Below are positions 17,615-25,316 of a stretch of 64,000 nt of DNA, piece by piece (position 1 is the first letter of the stretch; every line of letters begins with the position of its first letter). The position numbers and the translations under genes are program-made. The stretch comes from Nitrososphaerota archaeon (GTDB taxonomy: Archaea; Thermoproteota; Nitrososphaeria; Nitrososphaerales; Gagatemarchaeaceae): NCBI GenBank assembly GCA_029785195.1, contig JAFMAD010000003.1:52049-116048 (forward strand). Reading direction: 5' to 3'. The notes under the pieces are model-generated. The model made no database searches and was not told where the DNA came from. It was given only the letters and a program-made list of their open reading frames with translations.

Positions 17615-18268
17615 ATGTCTACGTTCGCAGGGAAATGGGAAAAGCAAAACACCCAGAGTTTCGGAACTCGGGTAAAGGATTCCGTAAGGAACCCTGGACC
17701 CCTGAAGCCGAGGCTCGACCTCGCAGTCCGACAAATCCAAGTCCAAGTAGCCAAACTCGACTCCACATCCACCAAACTCAGAGAGAGGGACAACTCGATC
17801 TTCGCAAAGGTCGTGAGCTCTCTACAGAAGCACGACACTCAGCACGCGTCCGTCTTCGCGAACGAGCTGGCCGAGATCAGGAAGATGAACAAGATGGTCA
17901 CGCAGGCCAAGCTCGCTCTGGAGCAGATAGTGCTCAGACTCAACACAATCACGGAACTGGGCGACATCGTCGTCACCCTGACCCCGGCCATGTCGGTGAT
18001 ACGCAACGTCAAGCAAGGCTTGGTGGGCGTGTTGCCCGAGGCCGAGAGCGAGATCGGCGAGATCTCTGGTCTGCTGAGTAGCATCCTGGTAGACGCAGGG
18101 ACTGTCGGTGGGTACTCCCTGAACTTCGAAGCCGCCAACGAGGACGCCGAGAAGATCTTGGCCGAGGCCTCAGCCGTGGCGGAGACGCGCATGCGCGAGA
18201 AGTTCCCGGACATCCCGACGTCTCTTCCGTCTGCCGAATCTACCTCCACTGAGGGCACCTCCTACTAA
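17615..18268 (+). CDS. ESCRT-III (Snf7-like) protein, CdvB paralogue without winged helix
   Basis: A 217-residue protein with the Snf7 core: a basic, coiled helix 1-2 hairpin (LDSTSTKLRERDNSIFAKVV), helix 3 with FANELAEIRKMNKMVTQAKL, LEQIVLRLNTITELGDIVV, and an acidic tail. The similarity to the neighbouring CdvB (VYANEWAELRKVGKVVYASEL, cut here at the motif) is clear. It lacks the C-terminal winged-helix that CdvB uses to bind CdvA, so it corresponds to the CdvB1/B2-type filament subunits that carry out constriction. The C-terminus is Ser/Thr-rich (SAESTSTEGTSY), and no obvious MIM motif is seen. A TATA box lies at 17561-17567; a T-rich stretch (18286-18297) may terminate transcription. Confidence 0.85.
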   Translation: MSTFAGKWEKQNTQSFGTRVKDSVRNPGPLKPRLDLAVRQIQVQVAKLDSTSTKLRERDNSIFAKVVSSLQKHDTQHASVFANELAEIRKMNKMVTQAKLALEQIVLRLNTITELGDIVVTLTPAMSVIRNVKQGLVGVLPEAESEIGEISGLLSSILVDAGTVGGYSLNFEAANEDAEKILAEASAVAETRMREKFPDIPTSLPSAESTSTEGTSY

Positions 18269-18312
18269 GAAGGGGCCCTCGCTCCTTTATTTTCTCCTGA
18301 CCCGAGCGGACG

Positions 18313-18861
18313 CTACGCCCCCCGCAGGAGCCTGACGGCCGTCACCCCCTCAGCGACCAAGACCCCCAGCGTCGCGAGCTCCCCGCCGTAGTTGCCCTCG
18401 CGCCCCCAGTACCCTACCAGCGCGGCGACCGCGAAGGCTCCGACGAGCGCGGCCAACACAGCGGCGCCCCCCTGGCCACCGACCCCGAAGGAGACGAGGA
18501 CCAGCCCGGCCGCCCCCGCGGCGAAGAACACCGCCCAGCCCAGCACCCCTCCGCCCCCCATCGTCGTCCCTGCGGCCAGCGCCCCGCCGGCCGCAAGGAG
18601 GAGCGCCCCTCCTGCCCACCCTGGTGCCCCGTCCGCGGACAGGGCAGCGCCGAGAGCCAGCATGACCGTCCCGCCCCCCGCGGCCACCATCGCCGACGCC
18701 AGGGCGACAGAGTATCCCCCCGACGGGTCCGGGCCGAGGACGAGGAGAGCGGCTGCAGCGAGCGCCGAGCAGGAGGCCGCCGCCGCGCAGAGCGCCCGGA
18801 GGGCCGCCGAGCCCGCGGAGGGCTCGTCAGTGCTCACGTAGGCGTTGGGGAAGGCGCGCAA
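18313..18861 (-). CDS. Hydrophobic membrane protein inside the Cdv cluster, unknown function
   Basis: A 182-residue Ala/Gly-rich protein with about six membrane segments separated by very short loops and a short N-terminal cytosolic tail. No conserved polar motif or known family is recognised. The start is UUG 18861 (MRAFPNAY...). A minus-strand TATA-like tgcttatc lies around 18896-18903, sharing the intergenic region with the cdvB promoter. It sits on the opposite strand between the ESCRT-III paralogue and cdvB. Ala/Gly-rich hydrophobic frames can arise by chance in GC-rich DNA, but the length, continuous membrane pattern and lack of a competing gene favour a real gene. Confidence 0.55.
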   Translation of the reverse strand: MRAFPNAYVSTDEPSAGSAALRALCAAAASCSALAAAALLVLGPDPSGGYSVALASAMVAAGGGTVMLALGAALSADGAPGWAGGALLLAAGGALAAGTTMGGGGVLGWAVFFAAGAAGLVLVSFGVGGQGGAAVLAALVGAFAVAALVGYWGREGNYGGELATLGVLVAEGVTAVRLLRGA

Positions 18862-18895
18862 CCGGCGGTACCCCCCCGTGGAGGGCTCCGAGCCG

Positions 18896-18909
18896 TGATA
18901 AGCATATCA
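18896..18909. promoter_or_regulatory. Small palindrome between divergent membrane-protein and cdvB promoters
   Basis: TGATA-AGCA-TATCA is a perfect 5-bp inverted repeat in a local AT-rich patch. It overlaps the probable TATA box of the minus-strand gene and lies about 30 bp upstream of the cdvB TATA-like box (atattgta, 18944-18951). It could be an operator or simply two back-to-back TATA elements. Confidence 0.3.
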
Positions 18910-18978
18910 TAGCTCGAGGAGCAGGTTCAAACAAACATTCACCATATTGTATCGCTTTTGTTGACCCACCCCGTGATT

Positions 18979-19866
18979 ATGGCGGGCGGGCTTGAAGCGG
19001 CGTATTTGTCCGCCCGCGCACCTCTGAGGCTATTGGGCATAGGCCGAGAGGACGCCATAAAGCCGAAGATCACGGCCACGATCAAGGAGATCGAGTATCA
19101 CCGCAAGGAGCTGGAGAACATCCGGGGGAGGCTCGAGCAGAGGCGGAAGGCCCTCTTCGACACCACCGTCAGGGCCATGAAGTCCAAGGACCAGTCCAAG
19201 GCCAACGTCTACGCCAACGAGTGGGCGGAGCTCAGGAAGGTGGGGAAGGTGGTCTACGCCAGCGAGCTCGCCCTGACCCAGGTCGTCTTGAGGCTCGAGA
19301 GCATAGCCGAAGTAGGCGATGTGATGTCCCACATGAGCTCAGCGTTCAGGGTCCTGCGCAAGGTCAACAAGACGGTCCAGGGGATAGCCCCCTCTCTCGA
19401 CCAGGCGTCTGACGAGATAAGCAGCGCACTCAGCGAGACAATGGCAGGGATGGGGAACGTCACCCCTGAGGTCCAGATCAACATCCAGACGGACAGCGGC
19501 GAGGAGCTGATCGAGCAGGCGAGGAAGCTCGCCGAGGAGAGGGCCGAGGAGATGAAGCGGACCCTCAAGGTCTCGCCGAAGGTCCTCCAGCGCGAGGCGC
19601 CGGAGCTCCAGGCCAAGACCCCGCTCCTGGCGTCCGGGGACGACGAGGAAGAGGAGTCGCACTTCCTCGGCGCCGTCTACGCCCCCCATCAGCCGGACGA
19701 GGCAGAGGAGCAGCTGTTGCAGTACGCCGCCATCCACGACGGGAACGTCGACGTGACAGACGCCTCCTCTGTGCTTAAGATGCCCTCCGACGAGGTGGAG
19801 CAGGCGATGCTCACGCTCATGGCCCAGGGGAAGGTCAAGCTAGGCGAAGGGGGGTCAGGGGACTGA
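18979..19866 (+). CDS. cdvB: ESCRT-III cell-division protein CdvB with C-terminal winged helix
   Basis: A 295-residue protein. Residues 30-170 form the Snf7 helical core (ELENIRGRLEQRRKALFD, NVYANEWAELRKVGKVVYA). An acidic linker rich in Asp/Glu follows; residues 245-290 form a small winged-helix domain (EEQLLQYAAIHDGNVDV, then SSVLKMPSDEVEQAMLTLMA). In Sulfolobus that broken winged helix binds CdvA, and a linker MIM motif binds the MIT domain of CdvC; here the proline/leucine patch LQAKTPLL is a candidate. AUG 18979 is chosen because the TATA-like box at 18944-18951 would start the mRNA near 18970; UUG 18958 and GUG 18973 are in frame alternatives. The stop overlaps the start of cdvC. Confidence 0.9.
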   Translation: MAGGLEAAYLSARAPLRLLGIGREDAIKPKITATIKEIEYHRKELENIRGRLEQRRKALFDTTVRAMKSKDQSKANVYANEWAELRKVGKVVYASELALTQVVLRLESIAEVGDVMSHMSSAFRVLRKVNKTVQGIAPSLDQASDEISSALSETMAGMGNVTPEVQINIQTDSGEELIEQARKLAEERAEEMKRTLKVSPKVLQREAPELQAKTPLLASGDDEEEESHFLGAVYAPHQPDEAEEQLLQYAAIHDGNVDVTDASSVLKMPSDEVEQAMLTLMAQGKVKLGEGGSGD

Positions 19867-21095
19867 GCGTAGTCGCAGCGAAGGAGCTCGAGGACGACGC
19901 GAAGAAGTACGCCTCCGAGGCGATCAGGCTGGACTCGCAGGGGGCCCACGGGATGGCCATCCAGATGTACCAGAAGGCCATCTCCACCCTGGTGAAGCTG
20001 GTCCACCTCTACCCTGACTACCGCCTCAACAAGCAGTACACGGAGCGGGCGATGGCCTACCAGGAGAGGGTCAGGGCCATCCAGGCGGCCCACGGGCTCC
20101 TCCCCCAGGACTCCCCCGAAGTCGAGTGGACGCCTACGTCAGCCGCGAAGCCAGGCTCCCCCGTGGGGCCTGCCTCGAGCCCCAACTCGCCGTCCGGCCC
20201 CCAGGTCGTGCAGCAGCTGAAGGCCTCGTTCAACGAGCTGGTGGTCACCGAGAAGCCCGATGTGAAGTGGGACGACGTCATCGGCCTCGAGGACTGCAAA
20301 CAGGCCATCCGCGAGTCTATAGTCTTCCCGTTCATACGCCCCGACCTCTTCAAGCTGGGATGGCCCAGGGGCATCCTGCTCTACGGCCCCCCCGGCTGCG
20401 GCAAGACGATGGTCGCCGCGGCCACCGCGGCGGAGATAGACGGCTACTTCATCTCCGTCGACGCCGCCTCCATCATGAGCAAGTGGCTGGGGGAAGGGGA
20501 GAAGAACGTGGCTAAGCTCTTCGCCAACGCCAGGAAGATGCTGGCCGACAACAAGCCCGTCATCGTCTTCGTCGACGAGATAGACTCGCTCCTCGGGACC
20601 AGGGGGCAGGAGGTCGGGGGCGAGGTGAGGGTCAGGGACCAGTTCCTGAAGGAGACCGACGGCATCAACGACAAGGGGAAGAACCTCCACATGTACGTCA
20701 TCGGTGCCACGAACAAGCCTTGGTCGCTCGACCCTCCGTTCCTTCGCCGGTTCTCGAAGAGGATACTGGTCCCTCTCCCGGACAACGAGGCGCGCATGGC
20801 GCAGTTCAAGCTCTATACGTCGCCGCTCACCCTCGCGGAGGACGTCGACCTCCCCACGCTCGCCAAGCTGAGCGACGGCTACTCAGGGAGCGACATAAAG
20901 GACATCTGCCAGGGGGTCCAGCTCAGGGTGGTCAGGGAGCTCTTCAAGTCAGGGAACGCCCTGGACAAGGAGTCGTCCCCGCGCCCCATCGACCTGAGCG
21001 ACTTCAAGGAGATAATGCGGACCAGGAAGCCTTCGGTGTCCCCAGACATGCTCCGCGCCTACGCCCAGTGGACCAGCAACTTCAGCGCGCTGTAG
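19863..21095 (+). CDS. cdvC: Vps4-like AAA ATPase CdvC with a non-canonical (CUG) start
   Basis: A 410-residue AAA ATPase that remodels ESCRT-III filaments at division. The N-terminal MIT domain (LEDDAKKYASEAIRLDSQG through YQERVRAIQAAHG) is followed by a Pro/Ser linker, Walker A GPPGCGKT (about residue 174), pore-loop KWLGEGEKNV, Walker B VFVDEIDSLL, ATNKPW and arginine-finger FLRRFSKR. The first AUG (19953) lies inside the MIT helix and would delete half of it. Upstream no AUG, GUG or UUG is in frame; the only near-cognate codon at the right place is CUG 19863. It overlaps the cdvB stop as CTGA and is preceded by a purine-rich ggggtcagggga. Confidence 0.9.
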   Translation: MSVVAAKELEDDAKKYASEAIRLDSQGAHGMAIQMYQKAISTLVKLVHLYPDYRLNKQYTERAMAYQERVRAIQAAHGLLPQDSPEVEWTPTSAAKPGSPVGPASSPNSPSGPQVVQQLKASFNELVVTEKPDVKWDDVIGLEDCKQAIRESIVFPFIRPDLFKLGWPRGILLYGPPGCGKTMVAAATAAEIDGYFISVDAASIMSKWLGEGEKNVAKLFANARKMLADNKPVIVFVDEIDSLLGTRGQEVGGEVRVRDQFLKETDGINDKGKNLHMYVIGATNKPWSLDPPFLRRFSKRILVPLPDNEARMAQFKLYTSPLTLAEDVDLPTLAKLSDGYSGSDIKDICQGVQLRVVRELFKSGNALDKESSPRPIDLSDFKEIMRTRKPSVSPDMLRAYAQWTSNFSAL

Positions 21096-21212
21096 CGCTG
21101 CGGCCCGCTTTGCGGCCGCGGGCGGGACGCCTCCTTACCCGTCGCGAGTATCATCCACTCGGCGTCCATATGGCTTATAAGCGGACCTCAGACCCGCCAA
21201 GGCCAGAGCCAC

Positions 21213-21572
21213 TTGGAGTTCGAGAAGCTAGCCCTCGAAGTGGGCGCCGTCAAGGCGGGCCTAGAGCCGGTCACCCCTCGAACTGTCCAGGGAGAGTCAG
21301 GGGTGGTGCATTCCTTCAATCTGCTCTTCTCCGACGGGAGCCGCCTGCACGCTCTCGACATCTACGACTCTGTCACCGACATAGAGGTGGTGAAGTCCTA
21401 CGCAAAGAAGCTCGACACGGGATGCGCCGTCAGCGTCGTCTGCCAGGCTGGGAGGGTCACGGAAGACGCCCGCCGCCTCGCCCAGAGCTACGATCTCCCT
21501 GTCCTCACCCCCGAGGTCGCGAGCAAGTTCTTCTCCCTGAAGAAGGCGGCCCCCAGAAGCGCCTCGGGTTAG
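21213..21572 (+). CDS. Small protein resembling the Mrr-like restriction-endonuclease fold
   Basis: A 119-residue soluble protein. The order of elements (FEKLALEVGAVKAGLEP, strand-rich VVHSFNLLFSDGSRLHALDI, a helix with VEVVKSYAKKLD-like spacing, then CAVSVVCQAGRVTEDARRLA and DLPVLTPE) resembles the C-terminal half of the Mrr/PD-(D/E)XK fold. There, a strand is followed by 'T-x-DA-x-x-LA' and a final strand. The classic catalytic D-(E)-x-K triad is not obvious (Asp46 and Asp54 are candidates), so activity is doubtful. The UUG start at 21213 has a clear TATA box (cttataag, 21174-21181). Function unknown. Confidence 0.65.
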   Translation: MEFEKLALEVGAVKAGLEPVTPRTVQGESGVVHSFNLLFSDGSRLHALDIYDSVTDIEVVKSYAKKLDTGCAVSVVCQAGRVTEDARRLAQSYDLPVLTPEVASKFFSLKKAAPRSASG

Positions 21573-21614
21573 CCCGTCGAACATATTTCTACGGCCGTCA
21601 CTGACCCCCCGGGA

Positions 21615-22928
21615 TTGCAAGAGCCATTCTCCCCCGCTGACCTCAAGGCGAGGATAGGCAGGCAGGTCCGCCTCGAAGGATGGGTCCACGACGTACGAGC
21701 CCTGGGAGGGATCAGCTTCGTCCTCCTCCGAAACTCCAGGGGGGTCGTCCAGCTCGCCGTCCCGAAGAAGGCTGTCCCCCCCGAGCTCTTCGCCCTGGTC
21801 GCAGGGCTCCATCAGGAGGACGTCATCTCCTGCCTTGGAGAGGTGAAGGAGAGCAAGGCGGCGCGGATGGGCTTCGAGATCCTCCCTGCGTCGGTCAAGG
21901 TCTTGGCCAGGGCGGCAACCCCGCTCCCTCTGGACCCCAGGGGGGTCACCCCGGCGTCCCTTGACACCCGCCTCGAGTGGAGGTCCCTGGAGCTGCGCAG
22001 GCCAGAGACCGCGGCCGTCTTCACAATCGAGAACGCCCTGGTCCAGGGCTTCGAGGACTACCTGCAGGGGCGGGGCTTCATCCGCGCCTTCACCCCCAGC
22101 ATAATCGGAGGCGTGTCCGAGGGGGGGTCGGAGGTCTTCAAGGTGGACTTCTATGGCAAGGACGCGTATCTCAGGCAGGACCCCCAGCTCCACAGGCAGC
22201 TCACGATAGCCGGAGGGTTCGACAGGATCTACGACCTGGGGTCGAACTGGAGGGCCGAGCTCTCCCACACCCCGCGCCACCTCAGCGAGCACAGGACCAT
22301 CGCCCCGGAGATGGGCTTCATCGCGGACGAGAGGGACACGATGAGGGTGGAGGAGGAGATGGTCGTCCACGGCGTGGAGAACGTAATCAAACGCTGCCGC
22401 GACGAGCTCGCGGTGCTGAAGCTGGACCCGGAGCTCCCGAGGGTCCCTTTCCCTGAAGTGACATTCGCCGAAATCTACAAGACCTTCGACAAGCTCGGGA
22501 GGCCCCTCCCTAGGAACCAGGACATCGACGACCCGTCGCTCCGACTGCTGGCCGGGGAGGTGAAGAAGGAGACGGGCTCGGACTTCTTCTTCCTCAACCG
22601 CTTCCCCTCGGCTGTGAAGCCTTTCTACGTGATGAGGGTCGACGACGAGCCAGAATACGCCCGCTCGGTGGACCTGGTCTACAAGGGACTCGAGCTGTCG
22701 TCAGGGGGACAGAGGGAGCACAGGCCGGACAAGATAGTCTCCCAGATCAGGGAGAAGGGGTACAGCACCGAGGGACTCGAGTGGTTCATCGAGCCGTTCC
22801 GCTACGGCGTCCCCCCGCACGGTGGGTACTCCTTCGGGATCGAGCGCTTCACCTCTTACCTCCTCGGCATCGAGAACGTCAAGGAGGCCGCCCTCTTCCC
22901 GAGGGACCCGGAAAGGCTGCAGCCTTAG
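21615..22928 (+). CDS. aspS: Aspartyl-tRNA synthetase (archaeal type)
   Basis: A 437-residue class II synthetase. The N-terminal OB-fold anticodon domain (VRLEGWVHDVRALGGISFVL) is followed by motif 1 (FLREAxxY-type FEDYLQGRGFIRAFTPSI). Then come YLRQDPQLHRQL, motif 2 (NWRAELSHTPRHLSEH), a flexible insertion and motif 3 (HGGYSFGIERFTSYLLG). The short archaeal form lacks the bacterial GAD insertion. Whether it also charges tRNA-Asn cannot be decided here; no GatCAB genes are nearby. UUG 21615 is the start, with a TATA-like acatattt (21580-21587) 28 bp upstream. Confidence 0.95.
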   Translation: MQEPFSPADLKARIGRQVRLEGWVHDVRALGGISFVLLRNSRGVVQLAVPKKAVPPELFALVAGLHQEDVISCLGEVKESKAARMGFEILPASVKVLARAATPLPLDPRGVTPASLDTRLEWRSLELRRPETAAVFTIENALVQGFEDYLQGRGFIRAFTPSIIGGVSEGGSEVFKVDFYGKDAYLRQDPQLHRQLTIAGGFDRIYDLGSNWRAELSHTPRHLSEHRTIAPEMGFIADERDTMRVEEEMVVHGVENVIKRCRDELAVLKLDPELPRVPFPEVTFAEIYKTFDKLGRPLPRNQDIDDPSLRLLAGEVKKETGSDFFFLNRFPSAVKPFYVMRVDDEPEYARSVDLVYKGLELSSGGQREHRPDKIVSQIREKGYSTEGLEWFIEPFRYGVPPHGGYSFGIERFTSYLLGIENVKEAALFPRDPERLQP

Positions 22929-23082
22929 GGACCCGTCGACAGGCGAAGCCTGAGCAGAAGACCTCCAATTGCCAGCCTCCCTGCCTCCAGGAGGGGACTC
23001 CGCGCCCGCAGGGACCCCGTCGGGGTCATGGACGAACTTCGTAGGTGGTCGGGGGCCTGAAATGATGGTCGTCGACTTTCAG

Positions 23083-23619
23083 TCACGAGTAGAGGCTCGC
23101 GGCGACCTCCCGCTCCGTCTCCACCAGCAGATCTATCCCCCTCGCGCGCTTCACAGCGTCCCTGAGCTTGTCGAAGTCCCCGATCCTCCTCTCGCTCCTC
23201 TTGGCAGGGACGACCACCTTCGTCTTCTTCCCGCCGTCTTGGAGCCAGACCGTGTTGACCGTGAGGACCTTGGCGGGGTAGAACACCTCCTCCAGGAACT
23301 GCCTGTCGCTCACCCCAGCTCCGACGAGGTACACCTTCCCTTTCAGAGCGGCCTCAAGCCCCTCGTGCAGCTGGGGGTTGGCCCTGAGCGCGGCCATGTC
23401 GGACTGCTCGAACTCCACCACGTACGAGCCCTTCGCCTCGGACGCGCGCTTCAGCGTGACCTTGGCAAGCTCGGGGAACCGGTCCGCCAGGCTCGCCACC
23501 GCCTTGGACGCCTCGACGTCTGCCTTCGATATCTCGCCCTTGGCCAGCCTCGACTCGCAGTTCCCGCAGAGTATCCCTGTCTTCGCGTCGAAGGCGCAGA
23601 TGGGGAGCTTCAGCGGCAT
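23083..23619 (-). CDS. NusA-like KH-domain RNA-binding protein with zinc knuckle
   Basis: A 178-residue protein. A short cysteine cluster near the N-terminus (Cys8, Cys18 and Cys21 in ICAFDAKTGILCGNC) is followed by KH-type segments, including YLVGAGVSDRQFLEEVFYP and VVVPAKRSERRIGDF. This matches the family annotated in archaea as NusA-like transcription elongation factors, which bind RNA. The minus-strand start is AUG 23619 with a TATA-like tttttatg at about 23646-23653. It is followed 3' by the non-coding gap after aspS, and the two genes are convergent. Role in elongation or termination is by family only. Confidence 0.75.
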   Translation of the reverse strand: MPLKLPICAFDAKTGILCGNCESRLAKGEISKADVEASKAVASLADRFPELAKVTLKRASEAKGSYVVEFEQSDMAALRANPQLHEGLEAALKGKVYLVGAGVSDRQFLEEVFYPAKVLTVNTVWLQDGGKKTKVVVPAKRSERRIGDFDKLRDAVKRARGIDLLVETEREVAASLYS

Positions 23620-23763
23620 CTCTAAGGGCGCTCCGTCGCACGCGCATAAAAAACGTTCGGAGGTCTGGCATCGAGGTTGGCGTCAGGGCGCCCCGCCGGC
23701 TCGACAGCTCACGCTGGCTCACGGGCCTAAAGCGGGGCTTTCCTCCGCCGTCTCCCGAGGTTC

Positions 23764-24105
23764 CTACTTCCCGAGCTTGATCTCTATGGAGGAGACGTTG
23801 CTCATGCCGCCGGTCATGGTGCTCTTGACCTGCTCCGTGTTGATGGAGATGCTCTGCACCCGGACATCTGTGGCGAACCGCTTCGTCAGCACCTGGGCCA
23901 CGTCCACCGCTCTCGAGATGGCTCTTCCTCGAGCCTTCACGGTGACGGGGTTGGACCCGTTGCTGATCTGCGTCAGTACGGCAAGAACGTAGTTCAAGCC
24001 ACCGAACGAAGGTCGTGCCTTCTATTCGTTTGTGGGCTTCTTGCCGACGTAGATGGTGTTTGGTTCGCGTGGTTGCGTCTCTTCATGCTCTGGTTGGTTG
24101 GCCAT
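23764..24105 (-). CDS. alba: Alba-family nucleic-acid-binding protein, gene interrupted by a 33-nt intron
   Basis: Exon 1 (24030-24105) encodes 25 residues ending NTIYVGKKPT plus the first base of the next codon. Exon 2 (23764-23996) supplies the rest, starting NYVLAVLTQ. Unspliced, the frame reads KKPTNE and then TAG. Removing 23997-24029 rebuilds A^UG and gives KKPTMNYVLAVLTQ, the conserved Alba beta1-loop-alpha1 region; mature length is 102 residues. The remainder has ARGRAISRAVDVA and ends NVSSIEIKLGK, both typical of Alba. The lysine pair of the RNA/DNA-binding loop is present (GKKP). AUG 24105 follows a minus-strand TATA-like ataaatag (about 24127-24134), so the mRNA is leaderless. Alba coats DNA and RNA as dimers. 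The alternative, a start at UUG 23997, would lack strand beta1 and the binding lysines. Confidence 0.88.
23997..24029 (-). other. Probable bulge-helix-bulge intron in alba mRNA
   Basis: A hairpin covers the segment. Inner stem CGAAU/GUUCG then GAAGG/CCUUC (one bulged A) closes the loop CACGA. Outside it is a 5' bulge AAA (24029-24031), a perfect 4-bp helix CCAC/GUGG (24032-24035 with 23999-24002) and a 3' bulge CUU (23996-23998). Cleavage between the second and third base of each bulge (AA^A and CU^U) excises exactly 33 nt, keeps the frame and restores Met. The outer helix next to the bulge is weak (one C-G), but GGCAAGAA in exon 1 can pair with UUCUUGCC in exon 2. Confidence 0.82.
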
Positions 24106-24218
24106 TGGTTTCGAGTGTAAGGCGCCCTATTTATCCCCTATGAATGAAAGGTCCACCCCCCTTCTCGGCGGCGCGTTTCGGCGCTAAGTTTAATCCCAGT
24201 GCCGTCGGCGCGCGCATC

Positions 24219-25316
24219 ATGCGCCTATACGAATATCAGGCGAAGGAGCTCTTCAGGGAGTACGGCCTCCCTGTCCCCAAGTCAGTCCTGGCCAGGGACC
24301 CTGCCGAGGTGAAGCGCGCCTTCGCGTCGCTGAAGCCGCCGGTCGCCTTGAAGTCACAGGTGCTTGCCGGGGGGAGGGGGAAGGCGGGCGGCGTCGCCCT
24401 CGTCGACCGGCCAGAAGACGCTGAGGCGGAGGCGAAGAGGATCTTTGCGCTCCGCATAGGAGGGGAGAAGCCTACCGCGCTGCTCGTCGAGGAGGGATAC
24501 CCCCACGACTCCGAGATGTACCTGTCCGTGACCCTCGACAGGGGGGAGAGGTCCTTCGTGGCGATAGGCGCCCGCGCGGGCGGGGTCGAAGTGGAGTCGC
24601 TGTCGGGGAAGGTGATACGCAAGGTCCCAGTCGACGGGATCGACGACAAGTTCGCCGAGGACGTCGCGTCGGAGCTGAGGCTCGAGGGGAGCCTGGCCGC
24701 GCAGTTCGCCAAGATACTGCTTTCGCTCGAGGGCCTCGCCAGGGAGAAGGAGTGTGAGCTCGCCGAGATCAACCCCATCGCCGTAGGGAAGGACGGGACC
24801 CTCCTTCCGCTGGACGCCAAGGTGATAGTGGACGACAACGCCCTCTTCCGACACCCGGAGTTCTCCAAGCTCCACCCCGAGGACGAGTTCGAGGGGGAGG
24901 CGTCGCGCCAGGGTTTCGCCTTCGTGAGGCTGGAGGGGGACATAGCAGTGGTGGGGAACGGCGCCGGGCTCGTGCTGTCGACCCTCGACCTGGTGGGGGA
25001 CGCCGGCGGGAACCCTGCATGCTTCCTCGACCTGGGCGGGGGCGCCCAGCAGGACAGGGTCGAGGCGGCCATACGCCTGGTCAACAGGCTCCCAGGCGCG
25101 ACCAGGATACTGGTCAACATCTACGGGGGGATAACGCGCAGCACGGACGTGGCAGCCGGGATCAGGGCGGTGATATCGGAGGGGGGGTTGAAGCCACTGT
25201 ACGCCAGGGTCAGCGGGGCGGAGGAGGAGGAAGCCCGCAGGATGCTTTCAGGGACCGCCGTCAAGATGTTCAAGACGGCCCCCGAGGCGGTGGCCGCGGT
25301 GGTGAAAGGAGCATGA
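24219..25316 (+). CDS. sucC: Succinate-CoA ligase (ADP-forming) beta subunit
   Basis: A 365-residue ATP-grasp protein that, with SucD, interconverts succinyl-CoA and succinate with nucleotide phosphorylation. It begins MRLYEYQAKELFREYGLPVP, the family hallmark. It has QVLAGGRGKAGGV (nucleotide-binding loop), EINPIAV and LDAKVIVDDNA (Mg ligands), GNGAGLVLSTLD and LVNIYGGITR near the C-terminus. AUG 24219 is preferred over the longer frame because a TATA-like gtttaatc (24188-24195) lies 25 bp upstream. The stop overlaps the sucD start (ATGA). A malate-CoA ligase activity cannot be excluded from sequence alone. Confidence 0.94.
   Translation: MRLYEYQAKELFREYGLPVPKSVLARDPAEVKRAFASLKPPVALKSQVLAGGRGKAGGVALVDRPEDAEAEAKRIFALRIGGEKPTALLVEEGYPHDSEMYLSVTLDRGERSFVAIGARAGGVEVESLSGKVIRKVPVDGIDDKFAEDVASELRLEGSLAAQFAKILLSLEGLAREKECELAEINPIAVGKDGTLLPLDAKVIVDDNALFRHPEFSKLHPEDEFEGEASRQGFAFVRLEGDIAVVGNGAGLVLSTLDLVGDAGGNPACFLDLGGGAQQDRVEAAIRLVNRLPGATRILVNIYGGITRSTDVAAGIRAVISEGGLKPLYARVSGAEEEEARRMLSGTAVKMFKTAPEAVAAVVKGA

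Noticed and set aside
21297..22370. 357-codon open frame antisense to aspS
   Set aside because: Shadow frame; aspS motifs occupy the plus strand.
23764..23997. alba as a simple 77-residue gene starting at UUG 23997
   Set aside because: It would lack strand beta1 and the VGKKP nucleic-acid-binding loop, which are encoded upstream in the same frame behind a good TATA box and an AUG.
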